A stretch of 39,336 nucleotides of DNA, from positions 1-39,336 of the forward strand of contig NZ_JAUFPN010000185.1 of assembly GCF_030409335.1 (NCBI RefSeq). The letters are read 5' to 3'. The notes below the pieces were generated by a model that saw nothing but the letters and a program-made list of their open reading frames with translations, ran no database searches and was not told the DNA's origin. Positions 18,775-27,020 of the stretch are shown here, piece by piece. The first letter of the stretch is position 1; every line of letters begins with the position of its first letter. Source of the stretch: Paeniroseomonas aquatica. Lineage in GTDB: Bacteria > Pseudomonadota > Alphaproteobacteria > Acetobacterales > Acetobacteraceae. The position numbers and the translations under genes are program-made.

Positions 18775-19820
18775 CCGCCCTTCGCTCCGCCCTGCTGCGC
18801 ATCCCGGCGGTCCGCCAGCTGAATGAGGGCCGCCACCGGCTGCTGCGGGCATTGGCCGGGGCGGCCCCGCCCACGACGGAGCCCGCCACGGCGCCGGTCG
18901 AGGCCAAGCTCCGCCAGGCCCTGGCCGATTGCGAGGGGCAGCTGGACGGCCTGCGCACCCAGCTGCTGCACCTCCAGAAGGACACCGAGGCGATGCGCGA
19001 TGCCCGGCGGGAGCATCGCCTGTTCATCACCGACTACGCCTATTTCCCCAGCGCCCGGCCCATCGAGGCGACGGCCGGCGGGCGGCAGGTGGCGGCCCGC
19101 TTCATGCGCGACGAAGCGACGATCGCCGCGACGCTGCGCGACATCGCCGCCCGGGCCGGGGCGCTCGGCCGCATCAGCCGCGACGCCGAGGCGCCGCTGC
19201 AGCCGTTCTGGGCGAACGACTGGTTCCCTCCCTTCGACGGCGCCGCGTTGTACGGGCTGATCGCGGCTAATGCGCCGCGCCGCTACATCGAGGTCGGGTC
19301 GGGGATCTCGACCCGCTTCGCCCGCCGCGCCGTGGCGGACCACGGGCTGGCGACGCGCATCGTCTCGATCGATCCGCATCCGCACAACGCCACCGAGGGG
19401 CTGTGCGACGAGACCATCGTCAGCCGCATGGAGGACATGCCGGCCGCATTCTGGGCCGGCCTCCATGCCGACGACATGGTGTTCATCGACAACAGCCACC
19501 GCAGCTTCCCCGGGTCGGACGTGACCGTGTTCTTCACCGAGGTGATGCCCGCGCTGCCGGCTGGGGTGATCTATGGCGTCCACGACATCTTCCTGCCCTG
19601 GGACTACCCGCAGGAATGGCGTGAGCGCTTCTACAACGAGCAGTACCTGCTGATGACCTGGCTGCTCGGCGGCGGTGGCGCGGACGAGGTGCTGCTGCCT
19701 GTGCTCTGGGCCTACCGCCAGCCGGCGCTGCACGGACTGCTCGCGCCGCTGTGGGAGGCGCCGGGGCTGTTCGACGGGCTGACGACCCATGGCGGGACCT
19801 TCTGGGCGCGCCGGGGCTAG
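18771..19820 (+). CDS. SAM-dependent methyltransferase of the glycan operon
   Basis: A 349-residue protein. Residues 1-85 are helical with a short coiled coil (AKLRQALADCEGQLDGLRTQ). The rest is a class I methyltransferase of the Methyltransf_24 kind: YIEVGSGISTRFARRAV is motif I, IVSIDPHPHN the following acidic strand, and DDMVFIDNSHRSFPGSDV a catalytic or metal-binding segment. Start ATG 18771 was chosen because it gives the same 4-base ATGA overlap as the other junctions; an ATG six codons upstream is possible. It probably methylates a sugar hydroxyl in the glycan. Confidence 0.8.
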   Translation: MTALRSALLRIPAVRQLNEGRHRLLRALAGAAPPTTEPATAPVEAKLRQALADCEGQLDGLRTQLLHLQKDTEAMRDARREHRLFITDYAYFPSARPIEATAGGRQVAARFMRDEATIAATLRDIAARAGALGRISRDAEAPLQPFWANDWFPPFDGAALYGLIAANAPRRYIEVGSGISTRFARRAVADHGLATRIVSIDPHPHNATEGLCDETIVSRMEDMPAAFWAGLHADDMVFIDNSHRSFPGSDVTVFFTEVMPALPAGVIYGVHDIFLPWDYPQEWRERFYNEQYLLMTWLLGGGGADEVLLPVLWAYRQPALHGLLAPLWEAPGLFDGLTTHGGTFWARRG

Positions 19821-19878
19821 GGCCGCGGATGCGCATCCTGCCAGGCGCCCCTCGACCTCGGAGCAAGCGGACACAGCC

Positions 19879-20868
19879 ATGACGAAGCCCGCCGGCAGCC
19901 CGCCCGACAGTCCGCCCGACAGCTCGGGAGACCGCACCTTCCCCCCGTGGCGCCGGGCCCTCGGGCGGTTGTCCGGCCTGCTGCCGCGGCCTGCTCCTGC
20001 TCCCCTGGACATGGCCACCCTGCGGCGAATCGAGGCGCTCGAGCGCCGCATCGCGCAGGTCGAAGGCCAGCATGCGCTGGAGCGGGACCGGGTGGACTGG
20101 GCCCTCGCGCTGCATGAGGGGCTGCCGGATCAGATCGCCGCCTACCAGACGGCACGCGCCGACCAGGCCTATTGGGCGGGCCACGCCGCAGCCGATCCGC
20201 TGGTCTCGGTCGTCGTGGCGACAGCCGACCGCACCGGGACGCTGCTCGAGCGCGCCATCCCCTCGGCGCTGGCGCAGACCCACAGGAACCTGCAGATCGT
20301 CGTCATCGGCGATTGCGCGCCGGCCGCCACCGAACGGGGCCTGGCCGCCTTCCGGGATGGCCGCATCCAGTTCGTCAACCGGGCCGAGCGCGGCCCCTAC
20401 CCTCCGCCGGGACGGGACCGCTGGCGCGTCGGCGGCTGCCTGGCGATGAACGAGGGCCTCGCCCGCAGCATGGGCGACTTCGTCACCCATCTGGACGACG
20501 ACGACACGATGGAGCCCTGCCGCGTCGAGGCCCTGCTCACCGCCGCCCGGCAGGAACGCGCGGATTTCCTCTGGCACGGGCTGCGCTTCCAGCTGCCGGA
20601 CGGCAGCTGGATGGAGCTCGGCAACGGCGCGCTGGAAGTGGGCCAGGTCGGCACGCCGTCCATCTTCTACCATCGCTACTTCGCGCGGATTCCCTGGGAC
20701 CTGCAGGCCTATCGCGCCTCCGAGCCGGGCGACTGGAACCGGCTGCGCAAGATCAAGGCCCTGCGCCCGCGCCTGCATTATGTCCCCCAGGTGCTGGCCA
20801 GCCATTTCGCGGACCCCTCGCCCCCACCCTTCCGGCGCCTGCCGGGGGAGCGCTTCCTGGACGACTGA
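19879..20868 (+). CDS. GT2-family glycosyltransferase
   Basis: A 329-residue transferase with a Pro-rich N-terminus, a short coiled coil (ALERRIAQVEGQHALERDR) and a GT-A domain from about residue 110: SVVVATADRTGTLLERAIPSALAQT, then IVVIGDC, and HLDDDDTMEP carrying the DxD metal site. No membrane segments are seen. It lies 58 bases after the methyltransferase gene, the first break in an otherwise overlapping operon, and has only a weak ribosome binding site. It is convergent with the NeuD-like gene. Confidence 0.85.
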   Translation: MTKPAGSPPDSPPDSSGDRTFPPWRRALGRLSGLLPRPAPAPLDMATLRRIEALERRIAQVEGQHALERDRVDWALALHEGLPDQIAAYQTARADQAYWAGHAAADPLVSVVVATADRTGTLLERAIPSALAQTHRNLQIVVIGDCAPAATERGLAAFRDGRIQFVNRAERGPYPPPGRDRWRVGGCLAMNEGLARSMGDFVTHLDDDDTMEPCRVEALLTAARQERADFLWHGLRFQLPDGSWMELGNGALEVGQVGTPSIFYHRYFARIPWDLQAYRASEPGDWNRLRKIKALRPRLHYVPQVLASHFADPSPPPFRRLPGERFLDD

Positions 20869-20903
20869 GCGCGGGGCGGAGCGGCATGCCGGCGGCTGCC
20901 GGA

Positions 20904-21572
20904 TCAGCCCGACGGCGCCTCCTGCCGCGCGGCCAGCAGGCGCGCCGGCACGCCGACCGCCGTCCGCCCGGCCTCGACGTCACGGATGACGACGGCGCCC
21001 GCACCCACGAAGGCGGAGCGCCCGATGCGGCAATGCGGCATGACCCGGGCGCCGACGCCGAGTTCGGCGCCGTCCTCCACCACGACGCCGCCCGCCAGCG
21101 CCGTGCCGGGGCCAATGGAGACGAAGTCGCCGATCCGGCAATCATGCGCGATGGTGACGCCCGGGTTGACCAGGACATGGCGCCCTACCGTCACATCGGC
21201 CGTGATGGAGGAGAGGCCGGCGACCACGCTCCCCGGCCCCACCGTGACCGTGCGGCCGACCAGGGCACGCGGGTGGATCAGCGTGGCGAAGCGGGGGCCC
21301 GCCAGGGCCTCCACCCGGCGCACCGCCTCCGCGCGCCGGGTCGGGTTGCCGATCGCAATGAGGATGCGGACGCTCGGGTCCTGGCGCAGCAGGGCCGCGG
21401 CATCGCGCCAGACCGGAAGGCCGTGGACCTTGGCCGGCGCGTCAAAGGCCGCATCGACCACGAAGCCGAGCGGGGAAAGCGGGAGCCCTGCCGCTGCCGC
21501 GTCGCGCAGCATCTCGGCGACCTCCCGGCCGAGCCCGCCAGCACCGAAGATCGCAACCCGGATGATGCTCAT
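20904..21572 (-). CDS. NeuD/PglD-like sugar O- or N-acyltransferase (left-handed beta helix)
   Basis: A 222-residue protein with an N-terminal Rossmann-like domain (VAIFGAGGLGREVAEML) and a C-terminal left-handed beta helix of hexapeptide repeats (VTVGPGSVVAGLSSI, GRHVLVNPGVTIAHDC, IGDFVSIGPGTALAG). VTIAHDC contains the catalytic His. Such enzymes acetylate sialic acids or 4-amino sugars of UDP-linked precursors. It directly follows an aminotransferase gene (16-base gap), the expected order for making an N-acylated amino sugar. ATG 21572 was preferred to an upstream GTG at 21578 because of spacing from a GGGG site. Confidence 0.85.
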   Translation of the reverse strand: MSIIRVAIFGAGGLGREVAEMLRDAAAAGLPLSPLGFVVDAAFDAPAKVHGLPVWRDAAALLRQDPSVRILIAIGNPTRRAEAVRRVEALAGPRFATLIHPRALVGRTVTVGPGSVVAGLSSITADVTVGRHVLVNPGVTIAHDCRIGDFVSIGPGTALAGGVVVEDGAELGVGARVMPHCRIGRSAFVGAGAVVIRDVEAGRTAVGVPARLLAARQEAPSG

Positions 21573-21588
21573 GGGCACGACCCCAGGG

Positions 21589-22734
21589 TCAGGCCAGGCA
21601 TGCCGCGACCCGGGCGAGCTGGGCCGGCGTCAGGTCGACCAGGAACGGCAGGCCGATCACGCGGGGGGCGATGTCGTCGGTGACGCTGAGGTCATCGCGC
21701 GGGAGATCGGCGAAGGCCGCGTGCCGGTGCGTGCCGAGGCCCCACCAGCGGCGCCAGCCGACGCCCCCGGCGTCGAGCCGGTCAAGCCGGGTCTGCAGCT
21801 CCGCGCGCGGCAGGGTGACATTGAAGGTCATGGTCGCCCAGTCGCCGCCCGACGGCTGCTGCAGCCGCGCGCAGGAGCCGGCCAGGGCCCCGGCATAATC
21901 GCGGCCCAGGCGACGGAGCGCGGCTTCCTTGGCATCGACCTCCGCCAGCACGGCCAGGCCCATGGCCGCCGTGTATTCCGAGATGCGGTAATTGCCGCCC
22001 CGGAGATCCGATTGCCGGCTGCTGCCGGAGAAGCCGAAGCCGATCATGGATTCGATCCGGGCAGCCATGTCGCGGTCCGTCGTGATGACCGCGCCTCCCT
22101 CGCCGATGCCGAAGACCTTGGTGGCATGCAGGCTCACGCAGAGCGGCTGTCGGCCGATGCGGCGCAGGGAGGTGGCGGCGGCTGCGGCATCGAAGACAAC
22201 CGGCACGCCGTGCTCCCGCTCGAAGGCTTCCCACGCCTCGACATCCGGCGGGGCGCCGAAGGCGCTGACGACCAGGACGGCGGCCGGCGGCATGGCCATG
22301 CGGCGCATGGCACGCTCGGCCAGCACGGGCGTGAGAACGAGGGACTCCGCGTCCACATCGACCAGGAAAGGCGTGAGGCCCGCGTTGCAGACGGCGTGCG
22401 CGCTTGCGATGAAGGTGAAGGATGGCATGAGGCAGAGGTGTCGTCCCGCCGCCGCACGGAGGCGGAGCGCCACCTCGATCGCCGTGGTGCCGCTGCTGGT
22501 CGGCACGACGTGGACACCCCGCACGCCGGCGCGAAGGCCGAGCCATCGCGCGAAGCCGTCACGGAAGGCCGTCCAGAGCGGCCCCTGATTGCTGTAGATC
22601 CGCGTCTCGTCGATCCGGCGAAGAAAAGGCAGCACCCGGTCGATCGTCGGCAGGCTCGGACGCAGCACGGGAATGGGCTGCTCCGCCTGAGGCGATCGCA
22701 GGAAGGCATCGGCGGGTCCCGCGGCTGTGTCCAC
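21589..22734 (-). CDS. DegT/DnrJ/EryC1-family sugar aminotransferase
   Basis: A 381-residue PLP enzyme that would transfer an amino group to a keto-sugar nucleotide. PTSSGTTAIEVAL binds PLP phosphate, VFDAAAAATS carries the Asp that contacts the PLP ring nitrogen (Asp182), and SLHATKVFGIGEGG contains Lys206, the Schiff-base lysine; this is the standard family motif. The assigned start is GTG at 22734; no strong ribosome binding site was seen, so a later start is possible. With the downstream acyltransferase it forms a two-gene unit for an acylated amino sugar. The keto-sugar-forming dehydratase is not in the window. Confidence 0.85.
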   Translation of the reverse strand: MDTAAGPADAFLRSPQAEQPIPVLRPSLPTIDRVLPFLRRIDETRIYSNQGPLWTAFRDGFARWLGLRAGVRGVHVVPTSSGTTAIEVALRLRAAAGRHLCLMPSFTFIASAHAVCNAGLTPFLVDVDAESLVLTPVLAERAMRRMAMPPAAVLVVSAFGAPPDVEAWEAFEREHGVPVVFDAAAAATSLRRIGRQPLCVSLHATKVFGIGEGGAVITTDRDMAARIESMIGFGFSGSSRQSDLRGGNYRISEYTAAMGLAVLAEVDAKEAALRRLGRDYAGALAGSCARLQQPSGGDWATMTFNVTLPRAELQTRLDRLDAGGVGWRRWWGLGTHRHAAFADLPRDDLSVTDDIAPRVIGLPFLVDLTPAQLARVAACLA

Positions 22735-22891
22735 ACGTTCCTCAAGACGATCTGTGCCGCGGAACTATGGCATATCGCGGTGCCAATCCAATGCCGGAGC
22801 CTGTTCGGCCTTCCTCCCCGCCCGACTTCGCGCGGAATGGCGGAATTGCCGGCCTGGGAGGAGGCGGGATGCCGCGGGCCCCCGGCCTCCC

Positions 22892-23461
22892 TCAGGCGAA
22901 CATCCTGTCCAGGCCGTCGCCGGTCGGCACGTGGTGGGCGATGCCGTCGAGGTTGTACCGGTTGGCCGGCCTGGTCTGGACGAAGGTCTTCTCCGCCTCC
23001 GAGGCGGTGCAGAAGTGGCTGCCGTGGCTGGGCCCGTAGAAGCGATACACGGCGGTGAAGCCTTCCTGCGCGGTCTTGCTGACGAGAAGGACGGACCGTC
23101 GTGGCCGAACCACGTGCCGAGGTCGCGGATCACCATGCCGCGCTCCTCCTCCGCCGGAGATGCTGGCGCATGTCGACCTGCTGCCGGACCGGGAGAGCCC
23201 GGGCAGGCGCCGGTAAAGCGTCCGCGGCGCGCCCGCCTTGCCCTCGGCATCGAGGAAGCCGATCACCCGGGCGGCCGTCTCGCGGTGGCGCGCGCTGCCC
23301 GGGCCGGTGGCGGCAAGGGCCAGGAATTGCAGGTAGTAGCCGCAGATCTCGGGAGAGACCCCGTCCCACTGACCATCCGCCTCGCGGTCGTTGATGATGC
23401 CGCCGGCGACGCCGGCGGGCGCGCGGAGGACGACCTCGTCGGAGAGCAACCACCGCTCCAT
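22892..23461 (-). pseudogene. Decayed gene with DUF5648-like tail
   Basis: The frame from ATG 23461 reads well for about 90 codons (MERWLLSDEVVLRAPAGV, SPEICGYYLQFLALAA, ARVIGFLDAEGKAG) and then loses sense. A stretch in another frame (MVIRDLGTWFGHDG, around 23120-23160) looks protein-like. The first frame becomes sensible again as AVYRFYGPSHGSHF-type sequence and TASEAEKTFV, ending at 22892. That tail resembles the DUF5648 repeat of surface proteins. At least two frame changes are needed to join the parts, so this is a broken gene or two adjoining fragments. The N-terminal part recalls capsule-locus proteins of unknown role. Sequencing error is possible but would have to occur twice. Confidence 0.55.
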
Positions 23462-23499
23462 CGCCGCGGCGTGGCCGGACGCGCCGGCTTTCGGGTGAG

Positions 23500-24696
23500 C
23501 TATCGGGCGCTGCCGGGCGCGGGCAGGCCCAGTGCCTTCATGATGCCGGGGTGAAGCCGGGTGGAGGCGGTGTACCGGCCGGCGGGGACGGCGAAGCCCA
23601 TGCTGTCGTCGAGCGCCCACAGCGCCCAGCCGATGCGCGCCTGCTCGGCCGCGCGGCGGACGGCTTCCAGGTAGGCGGTGCGGGCGGTGTCGTTCAGGGC
23701 CTGGGCCGCACCGAACTCGGTCAGCGCCACCGAGACCCGGTGCTCCCGCCCCCAGCGAACCGCCCGGTCCAGGTTGGCCGCGACCGAGGCGGCGTCGTGG
23801 CGCTCCGAGCACCAGTAGTTGGCGATGGCCCGGGTCCGCTCGTGTTCGATGGAGGCGACGGCTGCCTCGCACTTCGCCCGGTCGGTGACCGGGAAGGGAA
23901 GCTTCCCCATGGCCCTGGTATCGACGCCCTGCTCCCAGGAGGCCAGCAGCGTGAGGATCTGCGGTTCGTAGGTGTGGAAGCTGTAGACCACGTTCCTGTC
24001 GGCGACCGGCTTGACGCGGAGCAGGCCGTCGATGCTGCTCCAATCCGCCCCGGCCAGCACGATGGTGTTCTGCGGCAGCGACCGGCGGATGAGGCCGACG
24101 AGCTCGGCCTGCATCTGGTCCCATTTCGCCGGGTCGGCGAAGGTCGGCTCGTTGACGACTTCCGGGAAGGTCAGGCCCGGCGGCAGGTGGGCGAGCGCCG
24201 GGGCCAGGTCGCGCCAGAAGCCCAGCAGGTTCTGCCGTGCCTGGGCCGATTCCTGAAGGTCCCAGTTGCCGAGGTTCTGCGGATGCGGCTCCACCATCAC
24301 GGCCAGCCCCGCCTTCTGGAACCGCTCGACGGCCGCGACGATCGCCGCCAGCCTGTCCCGCTCGATGCGGCTGCCCTGCATCACCACCTCGGGCCCGACC
24401 GCCAAGCGCACGTAGGTGAAGCCGGCCCGCTTCAGCGAGGCCGCCGCCGCGTCGTCCATGTGCTCGCGCAAGGCGCGCAGGCTGCCGTCGGCCGGGAAGC
24501 GGAACCAGTGCGCGACGTTGATGCCGCGGGCGAGGCTGGCCATGCGGTCCGGCGGAGCTTCGGCATGGGCGGCAGGCACCCGGCCGAACAGGCCCAGCAC
24601 GGCGGCGCCTGCCAGCAGTGCCATGCGGAGCGAGGACCGCACGGTCCCGGCGTGCCTGCTGCCGAGGCTGGTCGGCCCTGCGCTATCGTGTCCCAT
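23500..24696 (-). CDS. Exported glycoside hydrolase family 5 (endoglucanase-like)
   Basis: A 398-residue secreted TIM-barrel glycosidase. Residues 21-46 are a signal peptide (SSLRMALLAGAAVLGLFGRV, then PAAHAEA). Catalytic residues are Glu183 as acid/base in EVVNEPTF and Glu327 as nucleophile in ALTEFGA; SFHTYEP supplies the conserved His241 and Tyr243. GH5 members of this kind in polysaccharide loci trim beta-linked polymers during export or release. ATG 24696 is supported by AAGGTGG about 9 bases before. It is transcribed toward the decayed gene and divergent from the WecG remnant. Confidence 0.88.
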   Translation of the reverse strand: MGHDSAGPTSLGSRHAGTVRSSLRMALLAGAAVLGLFGRVPAAHAEAPPDRMASLARGINVAHWFRFPADGSLRALREHMDDAAAASLKRAGFTYVRLAVGPEVVMQGSRIERDRLAAIVAAVERFQKAGLAVMVEPHPQNLGNWDLQESAQARQNLLGFWRDLAPALAHLPPGLTFPEVVNEPTFADPAKWDQMQAELVGLIRRSLPQNTIVLAGADWSSIDGLLRVKPVADRNVVYSFHTYEPQILTLLASWEQGVDTRAMGKLPFPVTDRAKCEAAVASIEHERTRAIANYWCSERHDAASVAANLDRAVRWGREHRVSVALTEFGAAQALNDTARTAYLEAVRRAAEQARIGWALWALDDSMGFAVPAGRYTASTRLHPGIMKALGLPAPGSAR

Positions 24697-24889
24697 GCGT
24701 GCTGCCACCTTGCTGAATGCCGGCACAGTACTGCATCTCCCAATCCGGCCATCTCAAGACGGCGTGGGACACTGCGGCCGCCTACACATCCGCGTTGCCC
24801 TGCCGGAGGAAAGCCGGGACGCATGCGACGAGCCCGCATGGCGGCGCCGGCCGTGATCCATCGACCGCGGTCAACCAGGGTGATGCCGC

Positions 24890-25468
24890 ATGGCCCACGG
24901 CACCGCCTGCACGGATACCGCGGCTGACCGGATCGGGAGCACGGAGCTGCCGGGTCTCGGCTTCGCCGACATGGGCGTGGCGGAGACGGCCGAGTGGATC
25001 GCCCGTCGCCCCGCGGATGCGCCCTTCGGCTCCGTGGTCACGCCCAATGCCGAGCACCTGGTCCGGCTGGCCAGGACGCCCGACCTGATGCGGGCCTGCC
25101 GGGGCCGTCATCGCGCATCATGTCCCGCCGCTCGGCTTCGGGCGGGACGAGGCCGCGTACCGGCGCACCGTCGACTTCGTGGTCGATCATCCCGCCCGCT
25201 TCTGCGTCTTCGCCTGCGGGATGCCGCGGGGCGATCTGCACGGCACCGCGCTCTGCGTCGGCTCGGCCCTGGAATTCCTCACCGAGGCGCAGCAGCGGGC
25301 GCCGGCCATGATGCAGCGGGCCGGGCTGGAATGGCTGCACCGCCCGTACCGGGAGCCACGGCGGCTCGGGGGCGGTGCCTGGTGCAGTCGCCGCCCATCC
25401 TCACCCTGCTGCTGCAGGAACGGGCCAGGCTGCGCCAGCGGCGGACGGGTCCCGCGCGCCCGTCCTGA
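24890..25468 (+). pseudogene. WecG/TagA/CpsF-family glycosyltransferase, decayed
   Basis: The frame from ATG 24890 begins as a normal family member (GLGFADMGVAETAEWI, VVTPNAEHLVRLARTPDL) and stops making sense near 25105. From there another frame continues as HHVPPLGFGRDEAAYRRTVD, FALCVGSALEFL-type sequence and RAPAMMQRAGLEWLHRPYRE, the family's C-terminal signature, to about 25370. The first frame then resumes with CLVQSPPILTLLLQERARLR, the usual last helix, to a stop at 25468. The central 70-80 residues with the catalytic region (the DG and GG motifs) are missing at the first junction. One deletion and two frame changes make this a clear pseudogene of an enzyme that adds N-acetylmannosaminuronate-type sugars to a lipid carrier. 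Confidence 0.8.
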
Positions 25469-25535
25469 GGCCACCACCCCGGCCGGTTTGACCCCCGCCG
25501 CCAGCGTGCAATGCTCCCCCCAGGGGAGGATGCCG

Positions 25536-26990
25536 ATGCGCGAGACGCGGTGCGATGTGGTCGTGGCCGGTTGCGGCGTGGCCGGGCTGTCCGCCGCGGT
25601 CGCGGCGGCCGAGGCCGGTGCCCGGGTGGTCGTGCTGGAGCGGGCGCCGCAGGCCGAGCGCGGCGGCCAGAGCCGCTACACCGAAGCCTATCTCCGGATG
25701 AAGAGCGAGGCCGAGGTCACCGACGACTTCGAGACCCATCTCGCCGAGAACAGCAGCGGCCTCCTCGACCCCGACATCATCGCCGAGAGCGCCCGGCCGG
25801 TGGAGGGGCGCGCCGCCTATGCCGCCGCCATCTCGATGGCCGAGCCCGGCTTCATCGCCACCTTCGCCGACCAGGCCGGCCCGACCATCGCCTGGCTAAA
25901 GGGCTTCGGCCTGCGCTTCGACTTCCTGCCCACGCAATTCCTCACGAAATCCCAACCGCGGCTGCTGCCGGTCGGCGGCGGCCTCGCGCTGGTCGAGGGG
26001 CTGGCGGCGCGGGCCGCGGGGCTGGGCGTCGAGATCCGGTACGAGACGACGGCCGAGCGGCTCGAGCAGGACGCCGAGGGCCGCGTCACCGGCCTGCTGG
26101 CCCGCCACCGCACGGAGGGGCGGCTCACCCTGCGCGGCCGCGTGGTGCTCGCCTGCGGCGGCTTTGAGGGCAATGCCGAGATGCTGACGCGCTACCTCGG
26201 CCCCCGCGCCGCCTTCCTGCGCCCCATCTGCAAGGGCGGCCATTTCAACCGCGGCGAGGGCATCCGCATGGCGCTCGATATCGGCGCCGCCACCGCCGGC
26301 GATTTCGGCAGCTACCATGCCGAGCCGATTGACCCGCGCTCCGGCGTCCCGGAGCCCTCGGTCTTCGTCTTCCCCTACGGCGTGCTGGTGAACAAGGACG
26401 GCCGCCGCTTCACCGACGAGGCGCCGGGCACCGTCGATGCGCACTACGAAAGCGTCACCCGGCGGATCTTCGAGCAGCGCGACGGCATCGCCTACGTGGT
26501 GCTGGATGCGAGGCACCAGCGGGTGCCCAACGTCCGCCTCGCCATCCGCACCGACCGGCCGCCCATCGTCGCCGCCAGCCCGGAGGCGCTGGCGGCGCAG
26601 CTGGGCCTGCCGCCGGCGGCGCTGGCCGAGACCCTGCGGGGCTACAACGCCGCCTGCCGGCCCGGCGCCTGGAAGCCGCTCGAGCTCGACGGGCTGGCGA
26701 CGGCGGGGCTCGACCCGCCGAAATCGAACTGGGCGCTGCCGGTCGACGAGCCGCCCTTCCACGCCTATCCGATCATGTCGGCCAATGTCTTCACCTTCGG
26801 CGGGCTGAAGGTGGACAGCGACGCCCGGGTGCTGGACGGCGACGGGAGGCCGATCGCCGGCCTCTATGCCGCCGGCGAGATCATCGGCACCTACTACCGC
26901 ACCTATACCGGCGCGACCTCGGTGCTGAAGGGCCTGGTCTTCGGCCGGCTGGGGGGCGCCCATGCGGCGCGGCGCGACAATGCGGCCTGA
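25536..26990 (+). CDS. FAD-dependent dehydrogenase, TcuA/fumarate-reductase-like
   Basis: A 484-residue flavoprotein of the FAD_binding_2 family. CDVVVAGCGVAGLSAAVAAAEAG is the dinucleotide-binding site, GGQSRYTEAYLRM lies in the FAD-contact region, and VFTFGGLKVDSDARVL with GLYAAGEIIGTYY close the C-terminal FAD domain. The closest known kind, from memory, is tricarballylate dehydrogenase TcuA, which oxidises tricarballylate to aconitate; other members act on different carboxylates or steroids. ATG 25536 is preferred because GGAGG lies 6 bases before it. It is followed after 30 bases by a racemase-family gene and then by a binding protein, suggesting a small organic-acid catabolic operon. 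Confidence 0.8.
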   Translation: MRETRCDVVVAGCGVAGLSAAVAAAEAGARVVVLERAPQAERGGQSRYTEAYLRMKSEAEVTDDFETHLAENSSGLLDPDIIAESARPVEGRAAYAAAISMAEPGFIATFADQAGPTIAWLKGFGLRFDFLPTQFLTKSQPRLLPVGGGLALVEGLAARAAGLGVEIRYETTAERLEQDAEGRVTGLLARHRTEGRLTLRGRVVLACGGFEGNAEMLTRYLGPRAAFLRPICKGGHFNRGEGIRMALDIGAATAGDFGSYHAEPIDPRSGVPEPSVFVFPYGVLVNKDGRRFTDEAPGTVDAHYESVTRRIFEQRDGIAYVVLDARHQRVPNVRLAIRTDRPPIVAASPEALAAQLGLPPAALAETLRGYNAACRPGAWKPLELDGLATAGLDPPKSNWALPVDEPPFHAYPIMSANVFTFGGLKVDSDARVLDGDGRPIAGLYAAGEIIGTYYRTYTGATSVLKGLVFGRLGGAHAARRDNAA

Positions 26991-27020
26991 CCGCGCCCCG
27001 GCCCGAGGGGGGCGCTAGCC

